Of a DNA stretch of 64,000 nucleotides, positions 36,667 through 44,333 are shown piece by piece. The stretch lies in contig CAWFLD010000014.1 of the NCBI GenBank assembly GCA_963816555.1, positions 124,001-188,000 on the forward strand. The letters are read 5' to 3'. The translations under genes and the position numbers were made by a program. Under the pieces are notes generated by a model that was not told the DNA's origin, did not search any database, and saw nothing but the letters and a program-made list of their open reading frames with translations. How positions within the stretch are numbered: the first letter of the stretch is position 1; each line of letters begins with the position of its first letter. The DNA comes from Lutibaculum sp963816555 (lineage in GTDB: Bacteria > Pseudomonadota > Alphaproteobacteria > Rhizobiales > Tepidamorphaceae).

Positions 36667-37200
36667 ATGTCGCGTATCGGAAAACGGCCCGTTCCCGTGC
36701 CGGGCGGTGTCACCGCGACGGTCGACGGGCAGCGTGTTGATGCCAAGGGCCCCAAGGGCCAGCTATCGGTGGTGCTGCACGACGACGTGAAGGTGGAGCA
36801 GGGCGAGGACGGGATCACCGTCATGCCCCGCCACGAGACCAAGCGCGCGCGCTCCATGTGGGGGATGTCGCGGAGCCTGGTCGCCAACATCGTCGGCGGC
36901 GTCTCCGAGGGCTTCCAGCAGCGCCTCGAGATCCAGGGCGTGGGCTATCGCGCCCAGCTGCAGGGCAAGAACCTGCAGCTCGCCCTCGGCTTCTCGCACG
37001 AGGTGCTGTTCCCGATCCCCGAGGGGATCACGATTGAGTGCCCGCGTCCGACAGAGATCGTGATCAGCGGGATCGACAAGCAGCGCGTAGGCCAGGTTGC
37101 GGCCAACATTCGCGATTACCGTCCGCCGGAGCCCTACAAGGGCAAGGGCGTGCGCTACGCGAACGAGTACGTGATGCGCAAGGAAGGCAAGAAGAAGTAA
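36667..37200 (+). CDS. rplF: 50S ribosomal protein L6
   Basis: Lies near the factor-binding site of the large subunit. The 177 residues show MSRIGKRPVPVPGGV at the N-terminus and the second-domain signature QRVGQVAANIRDYRPPEPYK (core PPEPYKGKGVRY). Aminoglycoside-relevant C-terminal residues are not altered in any way I can see. 34 bases after rpsH, 10 bases before rplR. Confidence 0.98.
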   Translation: MSRIGKRPVPVPGGVTATVDGQRVDAKGPKGQLSVVLHDDVKVEQGEDGITVMPRHETKRARSMWGMSRSLVANIVGGVSEGFQQRLEIQGVGYRAQLQGKNLQLALGFSHEVLFPIPEGITIECPRPTEIVISGIDKQRVGQVAANIRDYRPPEPYKGKGVRYANEYVMRKEGKKK

Positions 37201-37210
37201 GGGTGCGGTC

Positions 37211-37573
37211 ATGACCAAGGGACTTACGCGTCACGAAAAGCGCACCCTGCGTGTGCGCCGCGCGCTGAAGAGGGCGGCCAACGGTCGCCCGCGCCTCAGC
37301 GTGTTCCGCTCGTCGAAGCACATCTACGCGCAGGTGATCGACGACAATGTCGGCCACACGCTGGCGGCCGCCTCGTCGATCGAGAAGGATCTGCGCGGCG
37401 AGCTGAAGACCGGCGCCGACGTCGATGCGGCCGCGCGGGTCGGCAAGCTTCTGGCTGAGCGCGCGAAGGAAGCGGGCGTCACGGACGTCATCTTCGATCG
37501 CGGCGGCTATCTGTATCACGGCCGCGTCAAGGCGCTCGCCGATGCCGCCCGCGAGGGCGGCCTGAGCTTCTGA
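37211..37573 (+). CDS. rplR: 50S ribosomal protein L18
   Basis: Binds 5S rRNA together with L5 and L25. The 120 residues start MTKGLTRHEKRTLRVRRALK (basic 5S-binding tail), followed by GRPRLSVFRSSKHIYAQVID (core RLSVFRSSKHIYAQ) and the C-terminal FDRGGYLYHGRVKALADAAR (core FDRGGYLYHGRVK). 34 bases separate it from rpsE. Confidence 0.98.
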   Translation: MTKGLTRHEKRTLRVRRALKRAANGRPRLSVFRSSKHIYAQVIDDNVGHTLAAASSIEKDLRGELKTGADVDAAARVGKLLAERAKEAGVTDVIFDRGGYLYHGRVKALADAAREGGLSF

Positions 37574-37607
37574 AGCGACGCTCGCAAGACACACGAAAGG
37601 ACTACAC

Positions 37608-38156
37608 GTGGCTGGACCAAGAGAAGACCGCGAGCGCGACAGCGAATTCGTCGACAAGCTCGTGCACATCAACCGCGTCGCGAAGGTCGTCAAGGGCGGC
37701 CGTCGCTTCGGCTTTGCCGCGCTCGTCGTTGTCGGCGACCAGAAGGGCCGCGTCGGCTTCGGCCACGGCAAGGCGCGCGAGGTGCCTGAGGCGATCCGCA
37801 AGGCGACCGACGCCGCGAAGCGCTCGATGGTCCGCGTGCCGCTGCGCGAGGGCCGGACGCTGCATCACGACGTCGCGGGCCGTCACGGCGCCGGCAAGGT
37901 GATCCTGCGCGCCGCCCCGGCCGGTACCGGCATCATCGCCGGCGGCCCGATGCGCGCGGTGTTCGAGACGCTCGGCGTGCAGGACATCGTCGCGAAGTCG
38001 CTCGGCTCGTCGAACCCCTACAACATGGTGCGCGCGACGTTCGACGCGCTGCGCGCCGAGGACAGCCCGCGCTCGGTCGCGGCGCGTCGCGGCCTCAAGG
38101 TGTCGGCCATCCAGGCCCGCCGCCGTGAAGGCCAGGCCGACGTCGTCGAGGCATAA
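37608..38156 (+). CDS. rpsE: 30S ribosomal protein S5
   Basis: Needed for decoding accuracy and mRNA unwinding. The start is GTG at 37608, preceded by GAAAGGA; no in-frame ATG precedes the conserved part. The 182 residues contain HINRVAKVVKGGRRFGFAAL (core VAKVVKGGRRFGF), VGFGHGKAREVPEAI and GRHGAGKVILRAAPAGTGI (core LRAAPAGTGIIAGG). The spectinomycin loop (VVKGG) is wild type. Confidence 0.97.
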   Translation: MAGPREDRERDSEFVDKLVHINRVAKVVKGGRRFGFAALVVVGDQKGRVGFGHGKAREVPEAIRKATDAAKRSMVRVPLREGRTLHHDVAGRHGAGKVILRAAPAGTGIIAGGPMRAVFETLGVQDIVAKSLGSSNPYNMVRATFDALRAEDSPRSVAARRGLKVSAIQARRREGQADVVEA

Positions 38157-38179
38157 GACGCGCGTCAGGAGCAGGTGAG

Positions 38180-38377
38180 ATGGCGAAGAACAACCAGAAG
38201 ACCGTCACGGTCGAGCAGATCCGCAGCGCCAACCGGCGCCCCAAGGATCAGGAAGCGACCCTGATCGGTCTCGGCCTGAACAAGATCCGCCGTCGGTCCA
38301 CGCTCGAGGACACGCCGGCCGTGCGCGGCATGATCGCCAAGGTCGGCCATCTCGTCCGCGTGGTCGAGGGCGAGTAA
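38180..38377 (+). CDS. rpmD: 50S ribosomal protein L30
   Basis: A small ferredoxin-fold large-subunit protein found only in some bacteria. The 65 residues include TVTVEQIRSANRRPKDQEAT (core IRSANRRPKDQ) and GLGLNKIRRRSTLEDTPAVR (core LGLNKIRRRSTLEDT), which are family signatures. 23 bases after rpsE and 26 before rplO, the normal spc order. Confidence 0.97.
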   Translation: MAKNNQKTVTVEQIRSANRRPKDQEATLIGLGLNKIRRRSTLEDTPAVRGMIAKVGHLVRVVEGE

Positions 38378-38403
38378 GACACCCTCGCGAGGAGCTTTAG
38401 GAC

Positions 38404-38895
38404 ATGAAACTCAACGAGATCGCCGATCGCCCGGGTGCCACGCATGCGCGCAAGCGCGTCGGCCGCGGCATCGGCTCCGGCCTCGGCAAGACCGCGGGCC
38501 GCGGCCACAAGGGCCAGAAGAGCCGCACGGGCGTTGCCGTGAAGGGCTTCGAAGGCGGCCAGATGCCGATCTACCGCCGCCTGCCGAAGCGCGGCTTCAA
38601 GAGCCTCAACCGCAAGGACTACTCGGTCATCAACCTGGGCCGCATCCAGGAGGCCTTCGACGCCGGCAAGCTGTCGGCCGACGGCGAGGTGACGATGGAG
38701 CAGCTCGTCGCGGCCGGGCTCGCGCGCAAGTCGTCCGACGGCGTGCGCCTGCTGGGCGAGGGCGAGCTGAAGAGCAAGGCGACGTTCCGTGTGCACGGCG
38801 CGTCGAAGAGCGCGGTCGAGGCGGTCGAGAAGGCCGGCGGCAGCGTCGAGATCATTGCGACCCGCAAAGCCGACGCCGAGGCGGCGGCCGAGTAA
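38404..38895 (+). CDS. rplO: 50S ribosomal protein L15
   Basis: A late-assembling large-subunit protein. The 163 residues show MKLNEIADRPGATHARKRVG, the glycine-rich GRGIGSGLGKTAGRGHKGQK region (core GSGLGKTAGRGHKGQ), EGGQMPIYRRLPKRGF and the C-terminal FRVHGASKSAVEAVEKAGG. 55 bases separate it from secY. Confidence 0.98.
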   Translation: MKLNEIADRPGATHARKRVGRGIGSGLGKTAGRGHKGQKSRTGVAVKGFEGGQMPIYRRLPKRGFKSLNRKDYSVINLGRIQEAFDAGKLSADGEVTMEQLVAAGLARKSSDGVRLLGEGELKSKATFRVHGASKSAVEAVEKAGGSVEIIATRKADAEAAAE

Positions 38896-38950
38896 CGGCC
38901 GCCACATCGTCCCTACAGTGTAGGGTCTCGGGGGCGTATCGGAGCAGCAT

Positions 38951-40285
38951 ATGGCGTCAGCAGCCGAACAACTGGCCGCGAACCTCAATTTCGGGGCCTT
39001 CGCCAAGGCCGAGGAACTCAAGAAGCGCATCTGGTTCACGCTGGGTGCGCTGCTCGTCTATCGCCTCGGGACGTACATCCCGCTGCCGGGCATCGACCCG
39101 GCGGCCGTGGCGGATCTCTTCAACCGCAACTCCGCCGGCATCCTGGGCATGTTCAACATGTTCTCGGGCGGCGCGGTCGGCCGCATGGCCATCTTCGCGC
39201 TGAACATCATGCCGTACATCTCGGCCTCGATCATCGTGCAGCTCCTGACGGCGGTGTCGCCGCAGATGGAGCAGCTCAAGAAGGAGGGCGAGTCGGGGCG
39301 CAAGAAGCTCAACCAGTACACCCGCTACGGCACGGTCGGCCTCGCCGCCGTGCAGGGCTACGCGATCGCGTCGGGCCTGCAGAGCGCCGGCAACATCGTC
39401 CTGCATCCCGGGCCGTTCTTCATCATTTCCACGGTCATCACGCTGACCGGCGGCACCGTGTTCCTGATGTGGCTCGGCGAGCAGATCACGCAGCGCGGCG
39501 TCGGCAACGGCATCTCGCTCATCATCTTCTCGGGCATCGTGGCGCGCCTTCCCTCGGCGATCGCAGGGCTGCTCGAGCTCGGCCGCCAGGGGTCGCTGTC
39601 GACCGGCATCATCCTCGGCGTGTTCGTTCTCTCCGTGGTGGTGATCGCCTTCATCGTGTTCATGGAGCGGGCGCAGCGCCGGCTTCTGATCCAGTATCCG
39701 AAGCGCCAGGTCGGCAACCGGATGTACCAGGGCGATTCCTCGCACCTGCCGCTGAAGCTCAACACGGCCGGCGTCATTCCGCCGATCTTCGCCTCGTCGC
39801 TCCTGCTGCTGCCGATCACGGCGGCGAACTTCCTGAGCGGCACGGGCCCGGAGTGGCTCAACACGACGGTCGCGCTGCTCGGCCGCGGGCAGCCGCTGTT
39901 CATGCTGCTCTATGCGGCCGGCATCATCTTCTTCGCGTTCTTCTACACGGCTGTCGTGTTCAATCCGGCCGACACCGCGGACAACCTGAAGAAGCACGGC
40001 GGCTTCATCCCGGGCATCCGTCCGGGCGAGCGGACGTCGCAGCACATCGACTACGTCCTGACGCGGATCACGGTGATCGGGGCGGCGTATCTGACGATCG
40101 TCTGCCTTCTGCCGGAGTTCCTGATTGCCAACTGGAACCTGCCGTTCTACTTCGGCGGCACGTCGCTGCTCATCGTCGTCTCGGTGACGATGGACACGGT
40201 GGCGCAGGTGCAGGGCCATCTGCTCGCGCATCAGTACGAAGGCCTTGTGAAGAAAGCACGCCTGCGGGGGGGCAAGCGTAGATGA
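38951..40285 (+). CDS. secY: Preprotein translocase subunit SecY
   Basis: The protein-conducting channel of the inner membrane. The 444 residues show the ten-helix pattern. Diagnostic segments are LGTYIPLPGIDP after helix 1, MFSGGAVGRMAIFALNIMPYISASIIVQLL (plug and helix 2; core GRMAIFALNIMPYISASI), GNGISLIIFSGIVARLP, and the cytoplasmic loop around FMERAQRRLLIQYPKRQVG that contacts SecA and ribosomes. It overlaps adk by four bases (ATGA). SecE is encoded at 8811-9008; SecG is not in the window. Confidence 0.98.
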   Translation: MASAAEQLAANLNFGAFAKAEELKKRIWFTLGALLVYRLGTYIPLPGIDPAAVADLFNRNSAGILGMFNMFSGGAVGRMAIFALNIMPYISASIIVQLLTAVSPQMEQLKKEGESGRKKLNQYTRYGTVGLAAVQGYAIASGLQSAGNIVLHPGPFFIISTVITLTGGTVFLMWLGEQITQRGVGNGISLIIFSGIVARLPSAIAGLLELGRQGSLSTGIILGVFVLSVVVIAFIVFMERAQRRLLIQYPKRQVGNRMYQGDSSHLPLKLNTAGVIPPIFASSLLLLPITAANFLSGTGPEWLNTTVALLGRGQPLFMLLYAAGIIFFAFFYTAVVFNPADTADNLKKHGGFIPGIRPGERTSQHIDYVLTRITVIGAAYLTIVCLLPEFLIANWNLPFYFGGTSLLIVVSVTMDTVAQVQGHLLAHQYEGLVKKARLRGGKRR

Positions 40286-40857
40286 GACTGATATTCCTGG
40301 GCCCTCCGGGGGCTGGTAAGGGGACCCAGGCCGCGCGCCTTGCGAAGCAGTACGAGATTGCCCAACTGTCGACGGGCGACATGCTTCGCGCGGCGGTCGC
40401 GGCGGAGACCGACGTGGGTCTCGCCGCGAAGGACCTGATGGCGCGGGGCGAGCTCGTGCCCGACGAGGTGGTCATCGAGATCATCTCGCAGCGCATCGAC
40501 GAGCCGGACTGCGCCAACGGCTTCATCCTCGACGGCTTCCCGCGCACGGTCGCGCAGGCGGAGGCCCTCGACGAGCTCCTGGCCACGAAGGGTCTCGATC
40601 TCGACGCGGTCCTGGAGCTGTCGGTGGTCGACGGCGTGCTGATCGAGCGCATCGAGAAGCGCGCCAAGGAGACGGTCGGCGGCCCGCGGGCCGACGACAA
40701 CGCGACGGCCTTGCAGAATCGCCTCGCTGTCTACAATCAACAGACGGCGCCGCTGATCGCGTACTACAGCGATCGCGGTCTTCTGAAGACGGTCGACGGA
40801 ATGGCCGGAATAGACGACGTGACCGACGAGATCCTCAGGGTTCTCGGGGGCGCGTGA
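40282..40857 (+). CDS. adk: Adenylate kinase
   Basis: Converts ATP and AMP to two ADP in the cytoplasm. The 191 residues carry the P-loop LGPPGAGKGTQAARLA (residues 5-20), LSTGDMLRAAV, and GFILDGFPRTVAQAEAL. The protein is the short type lacking the zinc-binding LID insertion found in many bacteria, as usual for Hyphomicrobiales. It is translationally coupled to secY through ATGA, the standard spc-operon arrangement. Confidence 0.98.
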   Translation: MRLIFLGPPGAGKGTQAARLAKQYEIAQLSTGDMLRAAVAAETDVGLAAKDLMARGELVPDEVVIEIISQRIDEPDCANGFILDGFPRTVAQAEALDELLATKGLDLDAVLELSVVDGVLIERIEKRAKETVGGPRADDNATALQNRLAVYNQQTAPLIAYYSDRGLLKTVDGMAGIDDVTDEILRVLGGA

Positions 40858-40876
40858 CGGATTTGGACTATCGAGG

Positions 40877-40906
40877 TTGACGAGGGCATCCGCGATGCGC
40901 TATCAG
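40877..40906 (+). promoter_or_regulatory. Promoter upstream of rpsM-rpsK-rpoA-rplQ
   Basis: TTGACG at 40877-40882, an 18-base spacer, then TATCAG at 40901-40906, in the 199-base gap between adk and rpsM. It would give the alpha operon its own transcription start in addition to read-through from the spc genes. The rest of the gap shows no gene. Confidence 0.65.
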
Positions 40907-41056
40907 ACCCGTCTCATTTGCGAAGGCATAAGGTGACGGGCTCTGCTGGCGCGGGGATGCGCAGCGGGGCCGCTGCTGCGTGATCGTTCCTCGATCTGAC
41001 GAAACGACAACGTAGACGGTCGCCTGGAGCGGCCGGAAGAATTTGGAGCAAGGATC

Positions 41057-41425
41057 GTGGCTCGTATTGCAGGCGTCAATATCCCTACCAACAAGCGTGT
41101 GGAAATCGCGCTTTGCTATATCCACGGCATCGGCCGTTCGCAGGCCAAGCGGATCTGTGACCAGATCGGCGTCCCGGCCGAGCGCCGCGTGAACGAGCTT
41201 TCCGATGCCGAGGTCGGCCAGATCCGCGAAGTGATCGACCGCGACTACATGGTCGAGGGCGACCTGCGGCGCGAGACGGCGATGAACATCAAGCGCCTGA
41301 TGGATCTCGGCTGCTATCGCGGCCTGCGCCACCGGCGCGGCCTGCCGGTCCGTGGCCAGCGCACGCACACCAATGCGCGCACCCGCAAGGGCCCGGCCAA
41401 GGCCATCGCAGGCAAGAAGAAGTAA
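41057..41425 (+). CDS. rpsM: 30S ribosomal protein S13
   Basis: A head protein contacting both P-site tRNA and the large subunit. The start is GTG at 41057, preceded by GGAGCAAGGATC; the 122 residues then match MARIAGVNIPTNKRVEIALC. The signatures YIHGIGRSQAKRIC and RLMDLGCYRGLRHRRGLPVR (core CYRGLRHRRGLPVRGQRT) and the basic tail ending AIAGKKK are intact. Confidence 0.98.
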   Translation: MARIAGVNIPTNKRVEIALCYIHGIGRSQAKRICDQIGVPAERRVNELSDAEVGQIREVIDRDYMVEGDLRRETAMNIKRLMDLGCYRGLRHRRGLPVRGQRTHTNARTRKGPAKAIAGKKK

Positions 41426-41469
41426 GCGGCGCGAACCGAACCGCGAAGCCCGCAGAGGACATAGGTTAG

Positions 41470-41860
41470 ATGGCGAGAGATACCAATCGCGTTCGTCGGC
41501 GCGAGCGCAAGAACATTACCGCTGGCGTGGCGCACGTGAATGCCAGCTTCAACAACACGATGATCACGATCACCGACGCGCAGGGCAACGCCATCTCGTG
41601 GTCTTCGGCCGGCACGATGGGCTTCAAGGGCTCGCGCAAGTCGACGCCCTACGCGGCGCAGGTCGCGGCCGAGGACGCCGGCAAGAAGGCGGCCGAGCAC
41701 GGCATGCGGACGCTCGAGGTCGAGGTGACCGGCCCCGGTTCGGGTCGCGAGTTCGGCCCTTCGCGCGCTCCAGGCGGCGGGCTTCACCATCACGTCGATC
41801 CGCGACGTCACGCCGATCCCGCACAACGGGGTGCGGCCGCGCAAGAAGCGCCGCGTCTGA
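41470..41860 (+). CDS. rpsK: 30S ribosomal protein S11, with one-base insertion in the sequence
   Basis: Forms the platform near the mRNA exit. The first part is normal (MARDTNRVRRRERKNITAGV, HVNASFNNTMITITD, GFKGSRKSTPYAAQ), but after GPGSGRE the frame shifts. The bases GAGTTCGGCCCTT should read GAGTCGGCCCTT for the family sequence GRESALRALQAAGF, so one T at 41752/41753 is extra. Removing it restores TITSIRDVTPIPHNGVRPRKKRRV and a stop at 41858-41860, giving exactly 129 residues, the standard length. As printed, the frame would run to 41934 with an unrelated tail. Sequence error is the likeliest cause since the gene is essential. 90 bases separate the restored end from rpoA. Confidence 0.95.
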
Positions 41861-41950
41861 TTTTCACATTCATCGCGGTTCCGGCCTCGCCGGAGCCGCG
41901 GTCGCGCGTTGCCCCGATGGCGACGTGTCGCTGACTGACGAGGTCCGATC

Positions 41951-42967
41951 GTGATTGAGAAGAACTGGCAAGAGCTGATCAAGCCGAACAAGCTGCAGGT
42001 GACCGCCGGCCGCGACGGCAAGCGGCTCGCGACGCTGGTCGCCGAGCCTCTGGAGCGCGGCTTCGGCCTGACGCTCGGCAACGCGCTGCGCCGCGTGCTG
42101 CTGTCCTCGCTGCAGGGGGCCGCGGTGACGTCGGTGCATATCGACGGCGTGCTGCACGAGTTCTCGTCCATTGCCGGCGTGCGCGAGGATGTGACGGACA
42201 TCGTCCTGAACATCAAGGAAATCGCGCTCAAGATGCAGGGCGAGGGACCGAAGCGCATGGTCCTGAAGAAGCAGGGCCCGGGCCAGGTCACCGCCGGCGA
42301 CATCCAGACGGTGGGCGACGTGCAGGTGCTGAACCCCGAGCTCGTGCTCTGCACGCTCGACGAGGGCGCCGAGATGCGCATGGAGTTCACGGCCGACATC
42401 GGCAAGGGCTACGTGCCGGCCGACCGCAACCGCCCGGACGACGCGCCGATCGGCCTCATTCCGGTCGACAGCCTGTTCAGCCCGGTGCGCCGCGTCTCCT
42501 ACCGCGTCGAGAACACCCGCGAGGGCCAGATCCTCGACTACGACAAGCTGACGATGGAAGTCGAGACCGACGGCTCGATCTCGCCGGACGACGCGGTCGC
42601 CTATGCGGCCCGCATCCTGCAGGACCAGCTCGAGGTGTTCGTCAACTTCGAGGAGCCCAAGCCCGAGGTCGTCGAGGACATGGTCCCCGAGCTGGCCTTC
42701 AACCCGGCGCTGCTCAAGAAGGTCGACGAGCTCGAGCTCTCCGTGCGCTCGGCCAACTGCCTGAAGAACGACAACATCGTCTATATCGGCGACCTGATCC
42801 AGAAGAGCGAGGCGGAGATGCTCCGCACGCCGAACTTCGGCCGCAAGTCGCTCAACGAGATCAAGGAGGTGCTGGCTCAGATGGGCCTGCATCTCGGCAT
42901 GGAAGTGCAGAACTGGCCGCCGGACAATATCGACGAGCTGGCCAAGCGTTACGAAGACCACTACTGA
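41951..42967 (+). CDS. rpoA: DNA-directed RNA polymerase subunit alpha
   Basis: Assembles the polymerase and contacts activators and UP elements. The start is GTG at 41951, giving 338 residues. The N-terminal dimerisation domain has ERGFGLTLGNALRRVLLSSL (core FGLTLGNALRRVLLSS) and DGVLHEFSSIAGVREDV. The C-terminal domain has ELELSVRSANCLKNDNIVYI (core LSVRSANCLK) and NFGRKSLNEIKE with the DNA-contact Arg. A linker of about 15 residues separates the two domains. Confidence 0.99.
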   Translation: MIEKNWQELIKPNKLQVTAGRDGKRLATLVAEPLERGFGLTLGNALRRVLLSSLQGAAVTSVHIDGVLHEFSSIAGVREDVTDIVLNIKEIALKMQGEGPKRMVLKKQGPGQVTAGDIQTVGDVQVLNPELVLCTLDEGAEMRMEFTADIGKGYVPADRNRPDDAPIGLIPVDSLFSPVRRVSYRVENTREGQILDYDKLTMEVETDGSISPDDAVAYAARILQDQLEVFVNFEEPKPEVVEDMVPELAFNPALLKKVDELELSVRSANCLKNDNIVYIGDLIQKSEAEMLRTPNFGRKSLNEIKEVLAQMGLHLGMEVQNWPPDNIDELAKRYEDHY

Positions 42968-43029
42968 CAACCCGAGATACGCTGCAGGCCCGGGACGGGC
43001 GCGGCTCCGGAACGACGAGGGAGTAGACA

Positions 43030-43461
43030 ATGCGACACGGTAAGGTCGGGCGGAGGTTCAACCGCAGCTCGAGCCACCGTCAGGCGATGCTGGCGAACAT
43101 GGCGGCATCGCTCATCCGGCACGAGCAGATCGTCACGACCCTGCCGAAGGCGAAGGAGCTTCGCCCGGTCGTCGAGAAGCTCATCACGCTCGGCAAGCGC
43201 GGCGACCTGCACGCCCGCCGCCAGGTGATCAGCCAGATCGGCGACAAGGAGGTCGCCTCGAAGCTCTTCGACGCGCTCGCCGAGCGCTACAAGGACCGCA
43301 ACGGCGGCTACACCCGCGTGCTGAAGGCGGGCTTCCGCCACGGCGACGCCGCGCCGGTCGGCGTGATCGAGCTCGTCGATCGCGATCCGGAGGCGAAGGG
43401 TGCCGTCGATCGCGCCCGCCTCGAGGCCGAGGAAGCCGAGGGCGAATACGAGAACGCCTGA
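43030..43461 (+). CDS. rplQ: 50S ribosomal protein L17
   Basis: A large-subunit protein near the tunnel exit. The 143 residues start MRHGKVGRRFNRSSSHRQAM, with the signature RHGKVGRRFNRSSSHR, MAASLIRHEQIVTTLPKAKE (core IVTTLPKAKELRP), and GGYTRVLKAGFRHGDAAPVG. The last gene of the ribosomal protein block; a terminator follows 29 bases after the stop. Confidence 0.98.
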   Translation: MRHGKVGRRFNRSSSHRQAMLANMAASLIRHEQIVTTLPKAKELRPVVEKLITLGKRGDLHARRQVISQIGDKEVASKLFDALAERYKDRNGGYTRVLKAGFRHGDAAPVGVIELVDRDPEAKGAVDRARLEAEEAEGEYENA

Positions 43462-43490
43462 TCGGCGGCTCGTGTCCTTCCGAAACGATC

Positions 43491-43518
43491 AAGGGCAGCC
43501 TTCGGGCTGCCCTTTTCG
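43491..43518 (+). terminator. Rho-independent terminator after rplQ
   Basis: AAGGGCAGCC (43491-43500) pairs with GGCTGCCCTT (43505-43514) across a stable TTCG loop, followed by TTCGTTT. The UUCG loop and a ten-pair stem make this a good terminator for the alpha operon. Confidence 0.88.
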
Positions 43519-43588
43519 TTTGTGCGCGCGGCAGGTCGGCTCCCGCCGGGACGTCGCCAGCCTCACCGCGCCCGGGCGGCCGCCGATC

Positions 43589-44281
43589 ATGATGCGCCGG
43601 CTGCGCTACGTCCTGCTGGCCGTCGCCGTCGCGGTCATCGCCGTTCCCGCCGCCCTGGGTCTCGGGGCCGTCGTGCCGCGGGGCGGGGCGCCGTCGCCCG
43701 AGGGGGAGGGCGGCCCGGTCACGATCCTGCTGCTGGCGAACGCGATCCACACCGACATCGTGCTGCCGGTGACGCCCGATCTGCGGCGTCGCTTCGGGTT
43801 CCTTGGAAAGGACGGGCTGCCGATCGGCCGCAGCGACGTCGCCGGGCTCGTCGTCGGGTGGGGCGGCCGGGCGTTCTACACGCAGACGCCCACCTGGGCC
43901 GACCTGAGCTTCTGGCCCGCCGCGAAGTCGCTGACGCTCGACCGCTCGGTGATGCACGTGGCGCTCGCCGGGGCGATCGACCGGTCTGCGCCCGACGTTC
44001 GATGCGTGGCGCTGGGGGCACGGAGCTACGAGCGGCTGCTCAAATTCATCGAGGCCGGTTTCGAGCGCGCGCCGGACGGTGAGCCGGTGGAGATCGAGAA
44101 CGCCGGCTACACGCCCTTCGACCGCTTCTACGAGGCCGTGGGCTGGTTCAACGTGCTCGTGGGCTGCAACACCTTCACGGCCGCCGCATTGCGCTCCGCA
44201 GGCCTCACGACCGGGCTGTGGACGCCGCTCCCGGCCACCCTGTTTCTGTCGCTCGACCTGTACGGGCCGGCGCCGTGCTGA
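43589..44281 (+). CDS. DUF2459 (TIGR02117) family protein
   Basis: A membrane-anchored or exported protein of unknown function. The start at 43589 (MMRRLRYVLL) gives 230 residues with an N-terminal hydrophobic segment (about residues 5-25, LRYVLLAVAVAVIAVPAALG). The conserved family features are ANAIHTDIVLPV, VGWGGRAFY, MHVALAGA and the C-terminal GWFNVLVGCNTFTAAALRSA (core CNTFTAAALR) with LWTPLP. The Asn-His-Thr/Cys arrangement recalls papain-like cysteine peptidase or transglutaminase-like folds, but that is only a resemblance. Longer starts up to 43400 overlap rplQ and are rejected. No clear ribosome-binding site. The gene precedes recQ by 52 bases. Confidence 0.8.
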   Translation: MMRRLRYVLLAVAVAVIAVPAALGLGAVVPRGGAPSPEGEGGPVTILLLANAIHTDIVLPVTPDLRRRFGFLGKDGLPIGRSDVAGLVVGWGGRAFYTQTPTWADLSFWPAAKSLTLDRSVMHVALAGAIDRSAPDVRCVALGARSYERLLKFIEAGFERAPDGEPVEIENAGYTPFDRFYEAVGWFNVLVGCNTFTAAALRSAGLTTGLWTPLPATLFLSLDLYGPAPC

Positions 44282-44333
44282 CATATGTGGCGCGGGGCGA
44301 GCATCGGCGGCGGCGAATCTGCTAAGGGGCAGC

